DNA of 64,000 nucleotides from Brevundimonas sp. M20 (GCF_006547065.1 NZ_CP041243.1:2495001-2559000), one strand, 5' to 3'; counted from the stretch's first letter, positions 52,186 to 60,983 are shown. Numbers and translations: made by a program. The notes: generated by a model not told the origin, from the letters alone.

Positions 52186-52977
52186 TTAGTGGCCGTGGCC
52201 CAGGTTGACCACATCGTTGAGATAGATGCTGGCCAGAACGGCGAAGACGAAGGCCTGCAGGAAGGCCACCAGGAACTCCAGGGCGGTCAGACCGACCACC
52301 ATGCCCATCGACAGGGCGGCGACCGGCAGACCCAGCAGGCCCATGCCGCCCGCGGCGGCCAGGGCGCCCATCGAGACGACGAAACCGGCGAAGATCTTCA
52401 GCGCGATGTGGCCGCCCAGCATGTTGCCGAACAGACGAAGCGCGAGGGTGACCGGACGCAGCAGGAAGGAGAGGAACTCGATGAGGCCGACCACGGGGCG
52501 AATGGCGACCGGCGCGCTGGTCGGCCAGAACAGCAGGAAGAACCCCAGACCGTGCTTGGCGAAACCGATGCCGATCACCAGCAGGATCGTCAGCAGGGCG
52601 AAGGTGCCGGTGACGGCCAGCTGCGAGGTCGCCGTGAACGTCAGGAACATGCCCAGCAGGTTCATGCCGAGGATCAGCATGAACAGGGTGAAGACGAACG
52701 GGAAATACTTGCGGCCTTCGTGACCGATGATCGAGTCGGTGACGCCGTTGACCAGACCGAACAGCTGCTCGCCCGCAGCCTGCATACGGCCCGGAACGAC
52801 CTTGGCGTTGGAGGTCACCAGCGCGAGGAAGCCGACGACCAGCAGGAAGGCCAGGGTCATCGCGACGTGCGAGTTGGTCACGGCGAGATGCACCGTGCCG
52901 ACGACCGGCAGGGTCACTTCACCGAAGTCCAGACCCGGAAGGGCGTGAATCTCGAACTGTTCGATCGGATCGGCCAC
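52186..52977 (-). CDS. atpB: ATP synthase F0 subunit a
   Basis: 263 residues with five to six membrane helices. The stator arginine lies in LALRLFGNMLGGHIAL, and VGLTALEFLVAFLQAFVFAV is the last conserved helix. The start is taken as GTG 52977 because (M)ADPIEQFEIHALPGL is the normal family N-terminus, and GAGGAG stands 10 bases upstream. An ATG at 53001 would add eight basic residues and overlap atpI by 20 bases. It provides the proton half-channels next to the c-ring. Confidence 0.96.
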   Translation of the reverse strand: MADPIEQFEIHALPGLDFGEVTLPVVGTVHLAVTNSHVAMTLAFLLVVGFLALVTSNAKVVPGRMQAAGEQLFGLVNGVTDSIIGHEGRKYFPFVFTLFMLILGMNLLGMFLTFTATSQLAVTGTFALLTILLVIGIGFAKHGLGFFLLFWPTSAPVAIRPVVGLIEFLSFLLRPVTLALRLFGNMLGGHIALKIFAGFVVSMGALAAAGGMGLLGLPVAALSMGMVVGLTALEFLVAFLQAFVFAVLASIYLNDVVNLGHGH

Positions 52978-52981
52978 GCGC

Positions 52982-53344
52982 CTATCGCTCCTCGTCTTCA
53001 TCGTCGAACGGAATGGATTTGGGTTCCACACCGGCCGCTTTTGCCTGCGCCATCAGCCGATCGGCTGTGCGACGCGCCATGTAAATCGACAAGGCGAAGC
53101 CCAGAAGGACACCGCCAATGATACCCCAGGGTCTGGTTCCGAAGAGCCAGTCCGCCCCGAAGCCGACCGCCAACCCCAGAAACACGCCGCCGAACAGGTC
53201 AGCGACGATCTTCCAGGCCTGATTGGCCACCGCCATGCCCGCGATCTCCGAAGAGGTCGGCGGCGCATTGCGCGTCTCCAGTTCGGATGCGCTCTTGGTG
53301 AGACGAGCGATCGCCTCTTCGCGCGATTCCGGTGGCAGGGACAT
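52982..53344 (-). CDS. atpI: ATP synthase accessory protein AtpI/AtpZ
   Basis: 120 residues. A charged N-terminus (SREEAIARLTKSASELETRN) and two membrane helices (about 49-67 and 75-92: [19 protein letters not shown] and GIIGGVLLGFALSIYMARR) fit the AtpI family that assists c-ring assembly and ion uptake. First gene of the F0 operon. Its stop lies 4 bases before the atpB GTG. The start at 53344 was preferred over 53413, whose added residues are unrelated to the family. Confidence 0.93.
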   Translation of the reverse strand: MSLPPESREEAIARLTKSASELETRNAPPTSSEIAGMAVANQAWKIVADLFGGVFLGLAVGFGADWLFGTRPWGIIGGVLLGFALSIYMARRTADRLMAQAKAAGVEPKSIPFDDEDEER

Positions 53345-53399
53345 GTGGGCCTCAGCGCTCCGACGGGGATGCCGGAGGGGGTCTGAATTCGGCGCGGAA

Positions 53400-53426
53400 C
53401 CTATAGGCGACACCCCCGCAGGTCAA
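53400..53426 (-). promoter_or_regulatory. Likely promoter of the F0 ATP synthase operon
   Basis: On the minus strand TTGACC (53426-53421) precedes CCTATAGG (53408-53401) by about 15 bases, matching the TTGAC/GCTANA style of Caulobacter housekeeping promoters. It lies 57 bases upstream of the atpI start. Confidence 0.5.
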
Positions 53427-53581
53427 GGCGGCTTGGGATTGCCCCAGGTCCTTGAAATTCCGCACGATTATTTCTCCCGAAACGAGGCGTGGCGAACGGT
53501 CGCTGCGCCGGGGCCGGATTCGGGGATCGGGCGTGGCTTTCGGATTGCGGAAGACCGTTGAGGCCGTCGGCGCGGGTTCAC

Positions 53582-53621
53582 CACAACGAACACAACGGAG
53601 GCACAACGAGCACGACGGGAC
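53582..53621 (+). repeat. Tandem 20-bp repeat, two diverged copies
   Basis: CACAACGAACACAACGGAGG is followed at once by CACAACGAGCACGACGGGAC, identical at 16 of 20 positions. It lies in the gene-free stretch. Confidence 0.6.
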
Positions 53622-54176
53622 CGGGGCAGGGATGACAAGCATGCGGTCTCGCCCCGCCGCGAACGCGGCAGGTCGAGCGGGAAGGGTGCGGGACGCCGGG
53701 CCTCGCCCGGTGTGTGGTGTTTTGTTTTACCGTTTCGACGAGAGCGACGTCCCGCGCAGCCGTTTTCCACACGCCCTCCGGCTGGCGGCCTTTGCTTGGG
53801 GCCTTGCCGGATCACCGCCGGGATCATTGCTGACCCCGACGCGGGGCGGACTTCGACCGTTCAGAGACGCCAGCGGTCCGCTTCCAACAGCGCGCGGAGA
53901 GCAAGCGGGCAGGATCCATCCCTGCCCTCGAGGGCCCCCGCACTCTCCTTCGCGCGGGCTTCATCGCTCGGCCACAGCCCGCCGTCGTCGAGAAGCGTGG
54001 ATCCGACGCCCTCCCCATCGACGGGATGCGGGTATTGTGGGGGCTGTTCCAGCTACGGCGGGAGAATGACGCTGGGGATTTAAAATCCGAGGCAGGATCA
54101 GAGACTTGGGGTGTGAGGATGCGCGGGCTGAACGTGAACTCCTCCGTATCTTTGAAGGATGGAGTGCGGCGCCTCA

Positions 54177-54210
54177 CCTCTCCATCGCCCGCTTCAAGGC
54201 GATGGGGAGG
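54177..54210. repeat. CCTCTCCAT palindrome, copy 1
   Basis: CCTCTCCATCGCC, 8-base loop, GGCGATGGGGAGG: 12 of 13 bases pair. It is preceded by CTCA, giving the CTCACCTCTCC arm shared with 38793-38938 and 54340. Confidence 0.75.
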
Positions 54211-54339
54211 ACAGATCGCGCAGCGATCAGGAGGGGGCGGCGCGGGCGTTTGACGGTTGGCCGCCGACACCGGTGTTCGAGGCGTCTTCTGCCGACACCG
54301 AGCCGCCCTCTCCTGACCGTCGCTGCCGCGCCGGTCTGT

Positions 54340-54371
54340 CCTCTCCATTCGCTTGAGGGCGAATGGAGAGG
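54340..54371. repeat. CCTCTCCAT palindrome, copy 2
   Basis: CCTCTCCATTCGC, 6-base loop, GCGAATGGAGAGG: a perfect 13-bp stem, followed by TGAGG. It has the same outer arms as copy 1 with a different inner half, as expected of compensatory change. It lies just after the end of the methyltransferase gene. Confidence 0.75.
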
Positions 54372-54409
54372 TGAGGTCGAGAGATGCGCGGCCGACTGTG
54401 TACCCCCCC

Positions 54410-55261
54410 CTACCGCCGCGCGGTCACCACCCAGCCCGCGCCGTCGATGACGACGCCTTCGGGGGTCAGGCGGTTGCGGTAGGTGTCGCGGACGGCGGCG
54501 ACGGCGCGACCGCGGACGTCGTCGGGCTGGTCCTTGAGGGCGCGTTCCAGCGGGCCGACCTTCACGGCGTTGGCGACGGCGTCCTCGACCGCCTCATCGG
54601 GCGTTTCGCCGACGCCGAACAGGACCGGGTGATCACAGGCGACGATGCGGACTTCGGAGAAGCCCGCCCCGGTCAGGATATGCTCGACCCGGGCCGGGTC
54701 GCCGAAGGAGAAGGGCCCGGGCGCTTCCGGATCAACAGGCGCGGGCGGCGGGACGATGCCGCGAATGGCCGTCATCGGCAGACGGGTCCAGTCGTTTTCC
54801 CCTGCCCGCCGCCAGCAGACGAAGGCCAGACGGCCATCTGGCTTCAGAGCGGTTCGCAGATTGCGAAAGGCCGCCACCGGGGAATCGAAGAACATCACGC
54901 CGAAGCGCGAGACGATCAGGTCGTGGATGGAGTCGAACCGACGGGTCGCCGCATCGGCCAGCAGGAATTTCACCGGGGGCTCCTGCTCACCCGCCAGTTC
55001 TCGCGCACGATGGATCAGGGCCTGCGAGATATCGACCCCGGTGACGCGTCCGTCGGGCGCGACCTGCGCCGCGAGATCGAGGCTGGTCGCCCCGGCGCCG
55101 CAGCCGACATCCAGCACGCGCTCGCCCGGTCGGGCCTGGGCGGCGAGCCTGAGCGTGTCACCATAGGGGGCCAGCATCCGGTCCAGCCGGACCTGATTCT
55201 CGACCCAGCGATCACCACTGACTCCGTTCCAGTCGAACGGGCGGGCGGCTTCGGCAGACAT
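54410..55261 (-). CDS. Class I SAM-dependent methyltransferase
   Basis: 283 residues. SAM-binding motif I is RVLDVGCGAGATSLDLA, followed by VTGVDISQALIHRARELA and SRFGVMFFDSPVAAFRNL, and LKPDGRLAFVCWR at the post-motif. The overall pattern resembles UbiE/ArsM-like small-molecule methyltransferases. The substrate is unknown. A Fur-box-like dyad lies 37-53 bases upstream of the ATG, suggesting iron control. It is transcribed in the same direction as dxs, which ends 72 bases upstream. Confidence 0.88.
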   Translation of the reverse strand: MSAEAARPFDWNGVSGDRWVENQVRLDRMLAPYGDTLRLAAQARPGERVLDVGCGAGATSLDLAAQVAPDGRVTGVDISQALIHRARELAGEQEPPVKFLLADAATRRFDSIHDLIVSRFGVMFFDSPVAAFRNLRTALKPDGRLAFVCWRRAGENDWTRLPMTAIRGIVPPPAPVDPEAPGPFSFGDPARVEHILTGAGFSEVRIVACDHPVLFGVGETPDEAVEDAVANAVKVGPLERALKDQPDDVRGRAVAAVRDTYRNRLTPEGVVIDGAGWVVTARR

Positions 55262-55297
55262 GGGGCATCGCTCCTGACCTGTGGTCAGAAGGATTTA

Positions 55298-55314
55298 TTG
55301 CGAACCATTCTCAA
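55298..55314 (-). promoter_or_regulatory. Fur-box-like dyad before the methyltransferase gene
   Basis: TTGCGAACCATTCTCAA is a 7-3-7 dyad (on the minus strand TTGAGAA-TGG-TTCGCAA). It resembles the dyads before the TonB receptor and the DUF6607 gene. It sits between the dxs stop and the methyltransferase start. Confidence 0.6.
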
Positions 55315-55333
55315 TTTCAAGGGTGTGCGGCGA

Positions 55334-57244
55334 TCAGGCCCGGACGGCGCGGGTCGTCTCGACGCCGAGCGCCTGCAGGGCGGCGGCGGCGATGTGGTCG
55401 GCGTTGAGACCGGCCTGGGCGTACTGAAGCTCGGGCTTGTCCTGATCCTGAAAGACGTCCGGCAGGTGCAGGGTGCGGATCTTCAGGCCCGCATCCAGAG
55501 CGCCCTTCGAGGCCAGCATCTGGAGCACGAAGCCGCCGAAGCCGCCCATGGCGCCCTCCTCGACCGTGATCAGGGCCTCATGCTCGCGGGCGAGACGCAG
55601 GATCAGTTCCTCGTCCAGAGGCTTGGCGAAGCGGGCGTCGACCACGGTGGCGGAAACACCGCGCGCGGCCAGCAGATCGGCGGCCTTGAGGGTTTCCTGA
55701 AGACGGGTGCCGAGCGACAGCAGGGCGACCGCCGTGCCCTCGCGCACCACCCGGCCCTTGCCGATCCGGAGCGGGGCGGCCAGTTCCGGAATCTCGACGC
55801 CGACACCGTCGCCGCGCGGGTAGCGGAAGGCCGAGGGGCGGTCGTCGATCTCAAGGCTGGTGGCGATCATGGCGGCCAGTTCGGCCTCGTCCGAGGCGGC
55901 CATCAGGACCATGCCCGGAAGCGCGCCCATGAAGCCGATGTCGAAGGAACCGGCATGGGTCGAGCCGTCAGCGCCGACCAGACCGGCGCGGTCCATGGCG
56001 AAGCGGACCGGCAGGGACTGGATCGCCACGTCGTGGACGACCTGGTCGTAGCCGCGCTGGAGGAAGGTCGAATAGATGGCGCAGACCGGCTTCATCCCGT
56101 CGGCGGCGAGGCCCGCGGCGAAGGTGACGGCGTGCTGCTCGGCGATGCCGACATCGTAGGTCCGCTCGGGGAAGGCGGCGCCGAACAGGTCCAGCCCGGT
56201 GCCGGACGGCATGGCGGCGGTGATGGCCACCACGGTGGGATCGACCTGCGCCCGCTTGATCAGCTCCGTCCCGAAGACCTTGGTGTAGCTGGGGGCGTTG
56301 GAGACCGGCTTGGACTGCTTGCCCGAGACGACGTCGAACTTGACCACCGCGTGCAGCTTGTCGGCGCTGCTCTCGGCCGGGGCGTAGCCCTTGCCCTTTT
56401 GCGTGACGACGTGGACCAGCACCGGGCGGTCGGTGATGGCGGCCGCGTTCTTCAGGATCGGCACCAGGTTGTCCATGTCGTGCCCGTCGATGGGACCGAC
56501 ATAGTAGAAGCCCAGCTCCTCGAAGAAGGTGCCGCCGACGACCATGCCGCGGGCGTACTCTTCCGCCTTGCGGGCGGCTTCCTTGAACGGGCGCGGCATG
56601 TGCTCGACGAACTTCTTGCCGATGTTGCGGACCTGACGGTAGGCGCCGCCCGAGACCTGACGGGCCAGATAGGCGCTCATCCCCCCGACCGGCGGGGCGA
56701 TCGACATGTCGTTGTCGTTCAGGATCACCATCAGCTGGCCGTTGGTGGCCTCGGCGGCGTTGTTCATGGCCTCATAGGCCATGCCCGCCGAGATGGAACC
56801 ATCGCCGATGACGGCCACCACCCGGTTGCTTTCGCCCTTCTGATCGCGCGCGGCGGCGAAGCCGAGCGCGGCTGAGATGGAGGTCGAGGCGTGGGCCGCG
56901 CCGAAGGGGTCGTATTCGCTCTCGGAGCGCTTGGTGAAGCCGGACAGGCCGCCGCCCTGACGCAGGGTGCGGATGCGGTCGCGGCGGCCGGTCAGGATCT
57001 TATGCGGATAGCACTGATGGCCGACGTCCCAGATCAGGATGTCCTTCGGCGTCTCGAAGACGTGGTGCAGGGCCACGCTGAGCTCAACCACGCCCAGCCC
57101 CGCGCCGAGGTGTCCGCCGGTCACGGAGACGGCGTCGATGGTCTCGGTGCGGACCTCGTCCGCCAGCTGCTTGAGCTGGGCGATGTCGAAGTTCCGCATG
57201 TCGGCGGGGAACTTGACCTGATCGAGCAGAGGGGTGTCGGGCAT
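55334..57244 (-). CDS. dxs: 1-deoxy-D-xylulose-5-phosphate synthase
   Basis: First enzyme of the non-mevalonate isoprenoid pathway, joining pyruvate and glyceraldehyde 3-phosphate with thiamine diphosphate. 636 residues. TPP/Mg site: [19 protein letters not shown] and [15 protein letters not shown]. The transketolase-like centre has [21 protein letters not shown] [20 protein letters not shown] and [20 protein letters not shown]. The catalytic His is in [19 protein letters not shown]. It follows ispA by 116 bases in the order xseB-csaA-ispA-dxs, close to the common alphaproteobacterial arrangement. Confidence 0.98.
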   Translation of the reverse strand: MPDTPLLDQVKFPADMRNFDIAQLKQLADEVRTETIDAVSVTGGHLGAGLGVVELSVALHHVFETPKDILIWDVGHQCYPHKILTGRRDRIRTLRQGGGLSGFTKRSESEYDPFGAAHASTSISAALGFAAARDQKGESNRVVAVIGDGSISAGMAYEAMNNAAEATNGQLMVILNDNDMSIAPPVGGMSAYLARQVSGGAYRQVRNIGKKFVEHMPRPFKEAARKAEEYARGMVVGGTFFEELGFYYVGPIDGHDMDNLVPILKNAAAITDRPVLVHVVTQKGKGYAPAESSADKLHAVVKFDVVSGKQSKPVSNAPSYTKVFGTELIKRAQVDPTVVAITAAMPSGTGLDLFGAAFPERTYDVGIAEQHAVTFAAGLAADGMKPVCAIYSTFLQRGYDQVVHDVAIQSLPVRFAMDRAGLVGADGSTHAGSFDIGFMGALPGMVLMAASDEAELAAMIATSLEIDDRPSAFRYPRGDGVGVEIPELAAPLRIGKGRVVREGTAVALLSLGTRLQETLKAADLLAARGVSATVVDARFAKPLDEELILRLAREHEALITVEEGAMGGFGGFVLQMLASKGALDAGLKIRTLHLPDVFQDQDKPELQYAQAGLNADHIAAAALQALGVETTRAVRA

Positions 57245-57360
57245 TTCGGGAGAGGAACCTAAACCTTCAGTCTTCCAACACGCTGTAGCCTGTTTCGCTG
57301 CGTGTCTGGTCGAGGCGGTCTGAAAAATCGGTGCAGCACCGGTGCAGGAAAGAAGCCCTA

Positions 57361-58290
57361 TCAGGACCGGCGCTGAAGCACAAAGTCCACGCTGGCCTTG
57401 AGGATATCCGCGTCGGGGCCGAAGACGTCCAGATGAGCGCGGGCCTGGTCGGCCAGGTGCGCGACCCTGTGCCGCGCCTGCTCGACGCCGAGCAGGGTGA
57501 CGAAATTGGTCTTGCCCTGGGCCGCGTCCTTGCCCGCCGCCTTGCCCAGAATGTCCTCGTCGCCCTCGACGTCCAGCAGGTCGTCGACGATCTGGTAGGC
57601 CAGACCGATGTCGTGGGCGAAGCTGGTCAGGGCCTGACGGTGGACCTCGCGGGCGCCGGCGATGATCAGCGGGATCTCGAAGGCGAAGGTGAACAGGGCT
57701 CCGGTCTTGAGCCGCTGCATCCGGGCGACGCCGCCCAGATCGTCGCGGACACCCAGCAGGTCGATCATCTGGCCGCCCGCCATGCCGCGCGCGCCCGACG
57801 CCATCGACAGCCGCGCCGCCAGCTCGCAGCGGATGGCGGGATCGTCGTGGGTGTCCTCGTGCAGGATGATGTCGAAGGCCGCCGTCTGCAGGGCGTCACC
57901 CGCCAGAATGGCGGTGGCCTCGTCATAGGCGATGTGCACGGTGGGACGGCCCCGACGCATGTCGTCATTGTCCATCGCCGGCAGGTCGTCATGGACCAGG
58001 CTGTAGGCGTGGACACATTCCAGCGCGCAGGCGGCGCGCAGGACGGGCCGCTCCTCGATATCGAACAGGGTCGCCGCTTCCAGCGCGAAGAAGGGGCGCA
58101 GCCGCTTGCCCGGCCCCAGCGCCGCATAGCGCATGGCCTCGGTCAGGCGGGATTCGGGGCCTTCGGCGCGGGGCAGCAGCTCATCGAGGGCGACGGTGAC
58201 CAGATCGGCGATCTCGGCGACCCGGTCGATGACGCCCTGCTCGGGCGAGTTGGCGGCCAGCCCGGGCTGATGAGGCGGCGTGTGGCTCAA
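57361..58290 (-). CDS. ispA: Polyprenyl (farnesyl) diphosphate synthase
   Basis: 309 residues, all-helical prenyltransferase. The first Asp-rich motif is [20 protein letters not shown] (two extra residues inside DDxxxxD, as usual in bacterial FPP/GGPP synthases) and the second is [17 protein letters not shown]. It chains IPP onto DMAPP/GPP. Farnesyl versus longer product cannot be decided from sequence alone. The start is TTG at 58290, overlapping the csaA stop by four bases (TTGA) and supported by GGGAGG six bases upstream. The next in-frame Met is deep inside the protein. Confidence 0.94.
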   Translation of the reverse strand: MSHTPPHQPGLAANSPEQGVIDRVAEIADLVTVALDELLPRAEGPESRLTEAMRYAALGPGKRLRPFFALEAATLFDIEERPVLRAACALECVHAYSLVHDDLPAMDNDDMRRGRPTVHIAYDEATAILAGDALQTAAFDIILHEDTHDDPAIRCELAARLSMASGARGMAGGQMIDLLGVRDDLGGVARMQRLKTGALFTFAFEIPLIIAGAREVHRQALTSFAHDIGLAYQIVDDLLDVEGDEDILGKAAGKDAAQGKTNFVTLLGVEQARHRVAHLADQARAHLDVFGPDADILKASVDFVLQRRS

Positions 58291-58646
58291 AACAGCCTCC
58301 CGCCCACGGGGACCTCGCGGTCGACCCCGACCAGCACCACGGCGCCGTTCTCGTCCGGGAAGCCGAGGGTCAGGACTTCCGACATGATCGGCCCGATCTG
58401 GCGCGGCGGGAAGTTGACGACAGCGGCGACCTTGCGACCCTCCAGCTGTTCCAGCGTGTAGTGGACCGTGATCTGGGCCGAGGACTTCTTCACCCCGATG
58501 TCCGGGCCGAAGTCGATGGTCAGCTTGTAGGCGGGCTTGCGCGCTTCCGGAAAGGGCTCGGCCTTGAGGACCTGACCCACCCGGATATCGACCTTCATGA
58601 AGTCATCGAAGCCGATGGTTTCGGCGCGATGTTCCGTGGCGGACAT
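58287..58646 (-). CDS. csaA: tRNA-binding-domain chaperone CsaA
   Basis: 119 residues, a single tRNA_bind (OB-fold) domain: [60 protein letters not shown] and [14 protein letters not shown]. CsaA is a secretion-related chaperone that can bind peptides and tRNA-like structures. It is sandwiched between xseB and ispA with overlapping stop/start codons on both sides, so it is translated as part of that unit, although no shared function is obvious. Confidence 0.93.
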   Translation of the reverse strand: MSATEHRAETIGFDDFMKVDIRVGQVLKAEPFPEARKPAYKLTIDFGPDIGVKKSSAQITVHYTLEQLEGRKVAAVVNFPPRQIGPIMSEVLTLGFPDENGAVVLVGVDREVPVGGRLF

Positions 58647-58891
58647 CAGTCGAACGACGCGGGTTCGGCGCCGCGTGGCTGGCCGTCAGGGCCGACCACG
58701 ATCTTCTCGACGCGCAGCTGGGCGGCCTTGAGCCGGGCCTCGCAGTGAGCCTTCAGGCGCGCGCCCTCCTCGTACAGGGCGATCGATTCCTCGAGCGGCG
58801 CCTGTCCCGACTCCAGCTTCTGGACGATCTGTTCCAGACGCTGGAGGGCGTCTTCAAAGCTGAGGTCGGCGGGGATCTGGGTGTCGGTCAT
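58646..58891 (-). CDS. xseB: Exodeoxyribonuclease VII small subunit
   Basis: 81 residues. LSFEDALQRLEQIVQKLESG, then PLEESIALYEEGARLKAHCE, is the XseB signature: a short two-helix protein that coats the large subunit of the single-strand-specific nuclease. It shares one base of its stop with the csaA start (TGATG). xseB next to ispA and dxs is a conserved arrangement. The large subunit is not in this window. Confidence 0.97.
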   Translation of the reverse strand: MTDTQIPADLSFEDALQRLEQIVQKLESGQAPLEESIALYEEGARLKAHCEARLKAAQLRVEKIVVGPDGQPRGAEPASFD

Positions 58892-58966
58892 CGGGCTTCC
58901 ACAAGAGAACCTCTTCCTTAGTCAGACGACCCCGGAACGGCAATGGAGCGAAACCCGGTTCCGCAT

Positions 58967-58997
58967 AACCTTGTTATAGGATACACACGGCAAGGTT
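58967..58997 (+). promoter_or_regulatory. Inverted repeat flanking a TATAGG box, possible operator
   Basis: AACCTTG (58967) and CAAGGTT (58991) are perfect 7-bp arms 17 bases apart, with TATAGGATA between them, 22 bases before the lipoprotein ATG. A regulator bound here would cover the promoter region. No matching -35 box was found. Confidence 0.45.
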
Positions 58998-59018
58998 GAC
59001 GCATTGCGGGGGAGCGCC

Positions 59019-59993
59019 ATGAGAACTCTACTTCTGGTGACGGGGCTGTGCGCAGGAATGGCCGCCTGCGCGTCCGTGCCGCGCGAGCAGGCGAAACAGC
59101 TGGCTCGCAGCGGGGCGGAGGTTTCGGACCTGGCGGCGAAAGAGGTGCGAGACCTGTCCGGTCGACTGGATCGGCAGGAAGAGATGATGGTCTTCACGGC
59201 GACATGGGAAACCTGCGCCGCGCAGGCCGCGAACACGCCATGCGATCCGGTGGAGCAAAGCGGGGCCAACGCCGCCGAGGTCGACAAGCTGATCCGCGCG
59301 ATCAATCTGCGGGCCTCGGCCCTCACCGCGCTGGCCGACGCCTACCGGGCGCTGGAGCAGGAAGCCGCTTATGACGCCGAGGGCGCGACGGAGGCGGTGG
59401 TCGGACGACTGACCACCAGCGTGAACGCCTATGCGAACCTGATCCAGCCGGGATCCGGGACGCTGATCACCGCGCCGGTCGGAGCCGCCGTCGCGCAAGG
59501 CGCAGGACTGCTGGCGGCGGACCGGCAACGGGGTCGGCTGCGCGACGGCAGCGCCCGCATCCGCGCCGCGGTCGCCCTGTTGCGGCAGTCGCTGGGTGGG
59601 GAGGTGCGGCTGTTCAACGCCCTGTCCGGCGCGTTCGCCCAACAGGAAGGCGCCGCCATCGAGGCCCTGTATGATGCGGGCCTGATCGCGCGGGCGCCCC
59701 TTCTGGCGCCGATGGCGACCGATCTGGGCGTCGCCCTGACACCCGGGGCGGAGCAGATTCTGGCCGGCGACACCCGGGCGCGGGGCGCGGCGCTGGCCTT
59801 CGTGCGCGGACAGGCGAACGACCGGGTCCGACTGCAGGCCGCCCGCTATGACGCCATTCTGAGGACCCTCGCCAAGCTTGAGGCGGCCCACACCGATTTC
59901 GAGACCTTGGGCGGGGCCGACATCGCCGACCTGAACCGGGCCATCACCGACATCACCGCCCTGATCCCGGCGCCGAAGGAGGACGCGCAATGA
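59019..59993 (+). CDS. Lipoprotein of unknown function
   Basis: 324 residues. Lipoprotein signal MRTLLLVTGLCAGMAACASV with the lipidated Cys in MAAC. The mature part is predicted mostly helical and Ala-rich, with an early paired segment (LARSGAEVSDLAAKEVRDLS) suited to a coiled coil, two further Cys (WETCAAQAANTPCDP), a hydrophobic hairpin-like stretch (GSGTLITAPVGAAVAQGAGL), and long helices to the end. I do not recognise the family. GGGGGAG precedes the ATG. The 4-base overlap (ATGA) with the next gene implies a joint function. Confidence 0.8.
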   Translation: MRTLLLVTGLCAGMAACASVPREQAKQLARSGAEVSDLAAKEVRDLSGRLDRQEEMMVFTATWETCAAQAANTPCDPVEQSGANAAEVDKLIRAINLRASALTALADAYRALEQEAAYDAEGATEAVVGRLTTSVNAYANLIQPGSGTLITAPVGAAVAQGAGLLAADRQRGRLRDGSARIRAAVALLRQSLGGEVRLFNALSGAFAQQEGAAIEALYDAGLIARAPLLAPMATDLGVALTPGAEQILAGDTRARGAALAFVRGQANDRVRLQAARYDAILRTLAKLEAAHTDFETLGGADIADLNRAITDITALIPAPKEDAQ

Positions 59994-60343
59994 GCACGCA
60001 CGAAGATCGTTTCGCCCTGACCGCCCAAGCCTATTCCGACGCCTGGAACGCCCGCAAGGAAGACCGCAAGGCCTGCAACGGCGACACGACGAAGCTGAAG
60101 GCGATCAACGCCAATCTGGACGGTCTGCACACCGAAATGCTGCGGGCGGCGAACGCCTGGCTGGCGCAAACCGGACCGGATGTGGAAGCCGCCTTCAAGG
60201 CGGCGCAGGACGCCAAGGCGGCCGTGGACAAGGCGCGTCAGGACGCGGTGGACATCGTGACCCGACTGGGCCTGTTTTCCGATCTTCTGAACAGCGTGAA
60301 AACGTTGGTGGACAAGGCGATCAAGGCCACCGAGGACGCCTGA
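59990..60343 (+). CDS. Small helical partner of the upstream lipoprotein, unknown
   Basis: 117 residues, no signal peptide and no Cys pair, so cytoplasmic unless exported by another route. It is almost wholly helical with heptad-like charge spacing (FALTAQAYSDAWNARKEDRK, FKAAQDAKAAVDKARQDAVD) and probably forms a coiled-coil bundle. No family recognised. Its ATG overlaps the lipoprotein stop, so the two are made together. A cytoplasmic protein paired with a periplasmic lipoprotein is unexpected and may mean the prediction of location is wrong for one of them. Confidence 0.75.
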   Translation: MSTHEDRFALTAQAYSDAWNARKEDRKACNGDTTKLKAINANLDGLHTEMLRAANAWLAQTGPDVEAAFKAAQDAKAAVDKARQDAVDIVTRLGLFSDLLNSVKTLVDKAIKATEDA

Positions 60344-60347
60344 GACG

Positions 60348-60965
60348 TCAGGGCGTCGGCATCTCGACCCGGCGGGCCGATACGATGGGCACGCGGGGGT
60401 CCAGCATCTGGCCGCGCATCACGCCCTCGCCCGCGGTCGGAGATTTGGGCGCATCGAGAATGGCCAGAACCACATCCATGCCCTCGACCACCCGCCCGAA
60501 GACGGCGAAGCCCGGATTGTCGGGCGCCATCTTGCCCGCGTCGAGCGAGGACAGGTCGCCGACGATGACGAAGAAGTCGCCGGTCGCCTGCCCCGGGGCG
60601 CCCGCCGCCATGGAGACCGCGCCGTTGACGTGGCTGAGGCCGGTCTGGCTGGTCGACTCGTGGGCGATGGGCGGACGGGTGCGGTTCGGCAGGCCGCCGG
60701 TCCCGCCCTGCACCAGACCATGGCCGGGCGCGACGGTCATGCCGCGATAGAAGGCCGAGTCGTCGAACCGGCGCTCATCGGCATAACGGACGAAGTTGGA
60801 CGAGGTGATCGGCGCGCGCGGATCGGTCTCGATCACAATGCGCCCCATGCCGGTCTCCAGCGCGATCCGGACCGGGGCGACCGCCGGGTCCTGGGCGAAG
60901 GCGGGAGGAGCGCCGAAGGCGAGCGTCACACCGATCAGACCGAACAGAAGGGCACGACGGATCAT
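60348..60965 (-). CDS. Periplasmic cyclophilin-type peptidyl-prolyl isomerase
   Basis: 205 residues. Signal peptide MIRRALLFGLIGVTLAFGAP cut after AFAQ. The cyclophilin fold follows: VRIALETGMGRIVIETDPRA, NFVRYADERRFDDSAFYRGM, VNGAVSMAAGAPGQATGDFF and FAVFGRVVEGMDVVLAIL. Some catalytic-site residues differ from PpiA (the usual FxRVI segment reads FYRGMTV), so activity may be weak. It would fold proline-rich proteins in the periplasm. Convergent with the small helical partner gene. Confidence 0.9.
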   Translation of the reverse strand: MIRRALLFGLIGVTLAFGAPPAFAQDPAVAPVRIALETGMGRIVIETDPRAPITSSNFVRYADERRFDDSAFYRGMTVAPGHGLVQGGTGGLPNRTRPPIAHESTSQTGLSHVNGAVSMAAGAPGQATGDFFVIVGDLSSLDAGKMAPDNPGFAVFGRVVEGMDVVLAILDAPKSPTAGEGVMRGQMLDPRVPIVSARRVEMPTP

Positions 60966-60983
60966 CCGGAGCTCCTTGAGGCG

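Larger units (their letters stand above)
53427..54409. other. Gene-free stretch of about 1 kb
   Basis: No open frame here has a plausible ribosome-binding site, signal peptide or family motif. The frames present are Arg/Pro-rich and look like chance readings of GC-rich DNA. The stretch holds a tandem 20-bp repeat (53582), an AT-richer pocket around 53720 (GTGTTTTGTTTTACC), one AT-rich island (GGGGATTTAAAATCC at 54074) and two CCTCTCC palindromes (54177, 54340). It may be a decayed gene or a home for repeats. Confidence 0.6.

Noticed and set aside
53468..53827. 119-residue minus frame in the gene-free stretch as a gene
   Set aside because: No ribosome-binding site, Arg/Pro-rich without fold signals, and it includes the tandem-repeat DNA.
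54353..56875. 840-residue plus frame opposite the methyltransferase and dxs
   Set aside because: It crosses two certain genes and consists of His/Asp/Gly-rich chance sequence.
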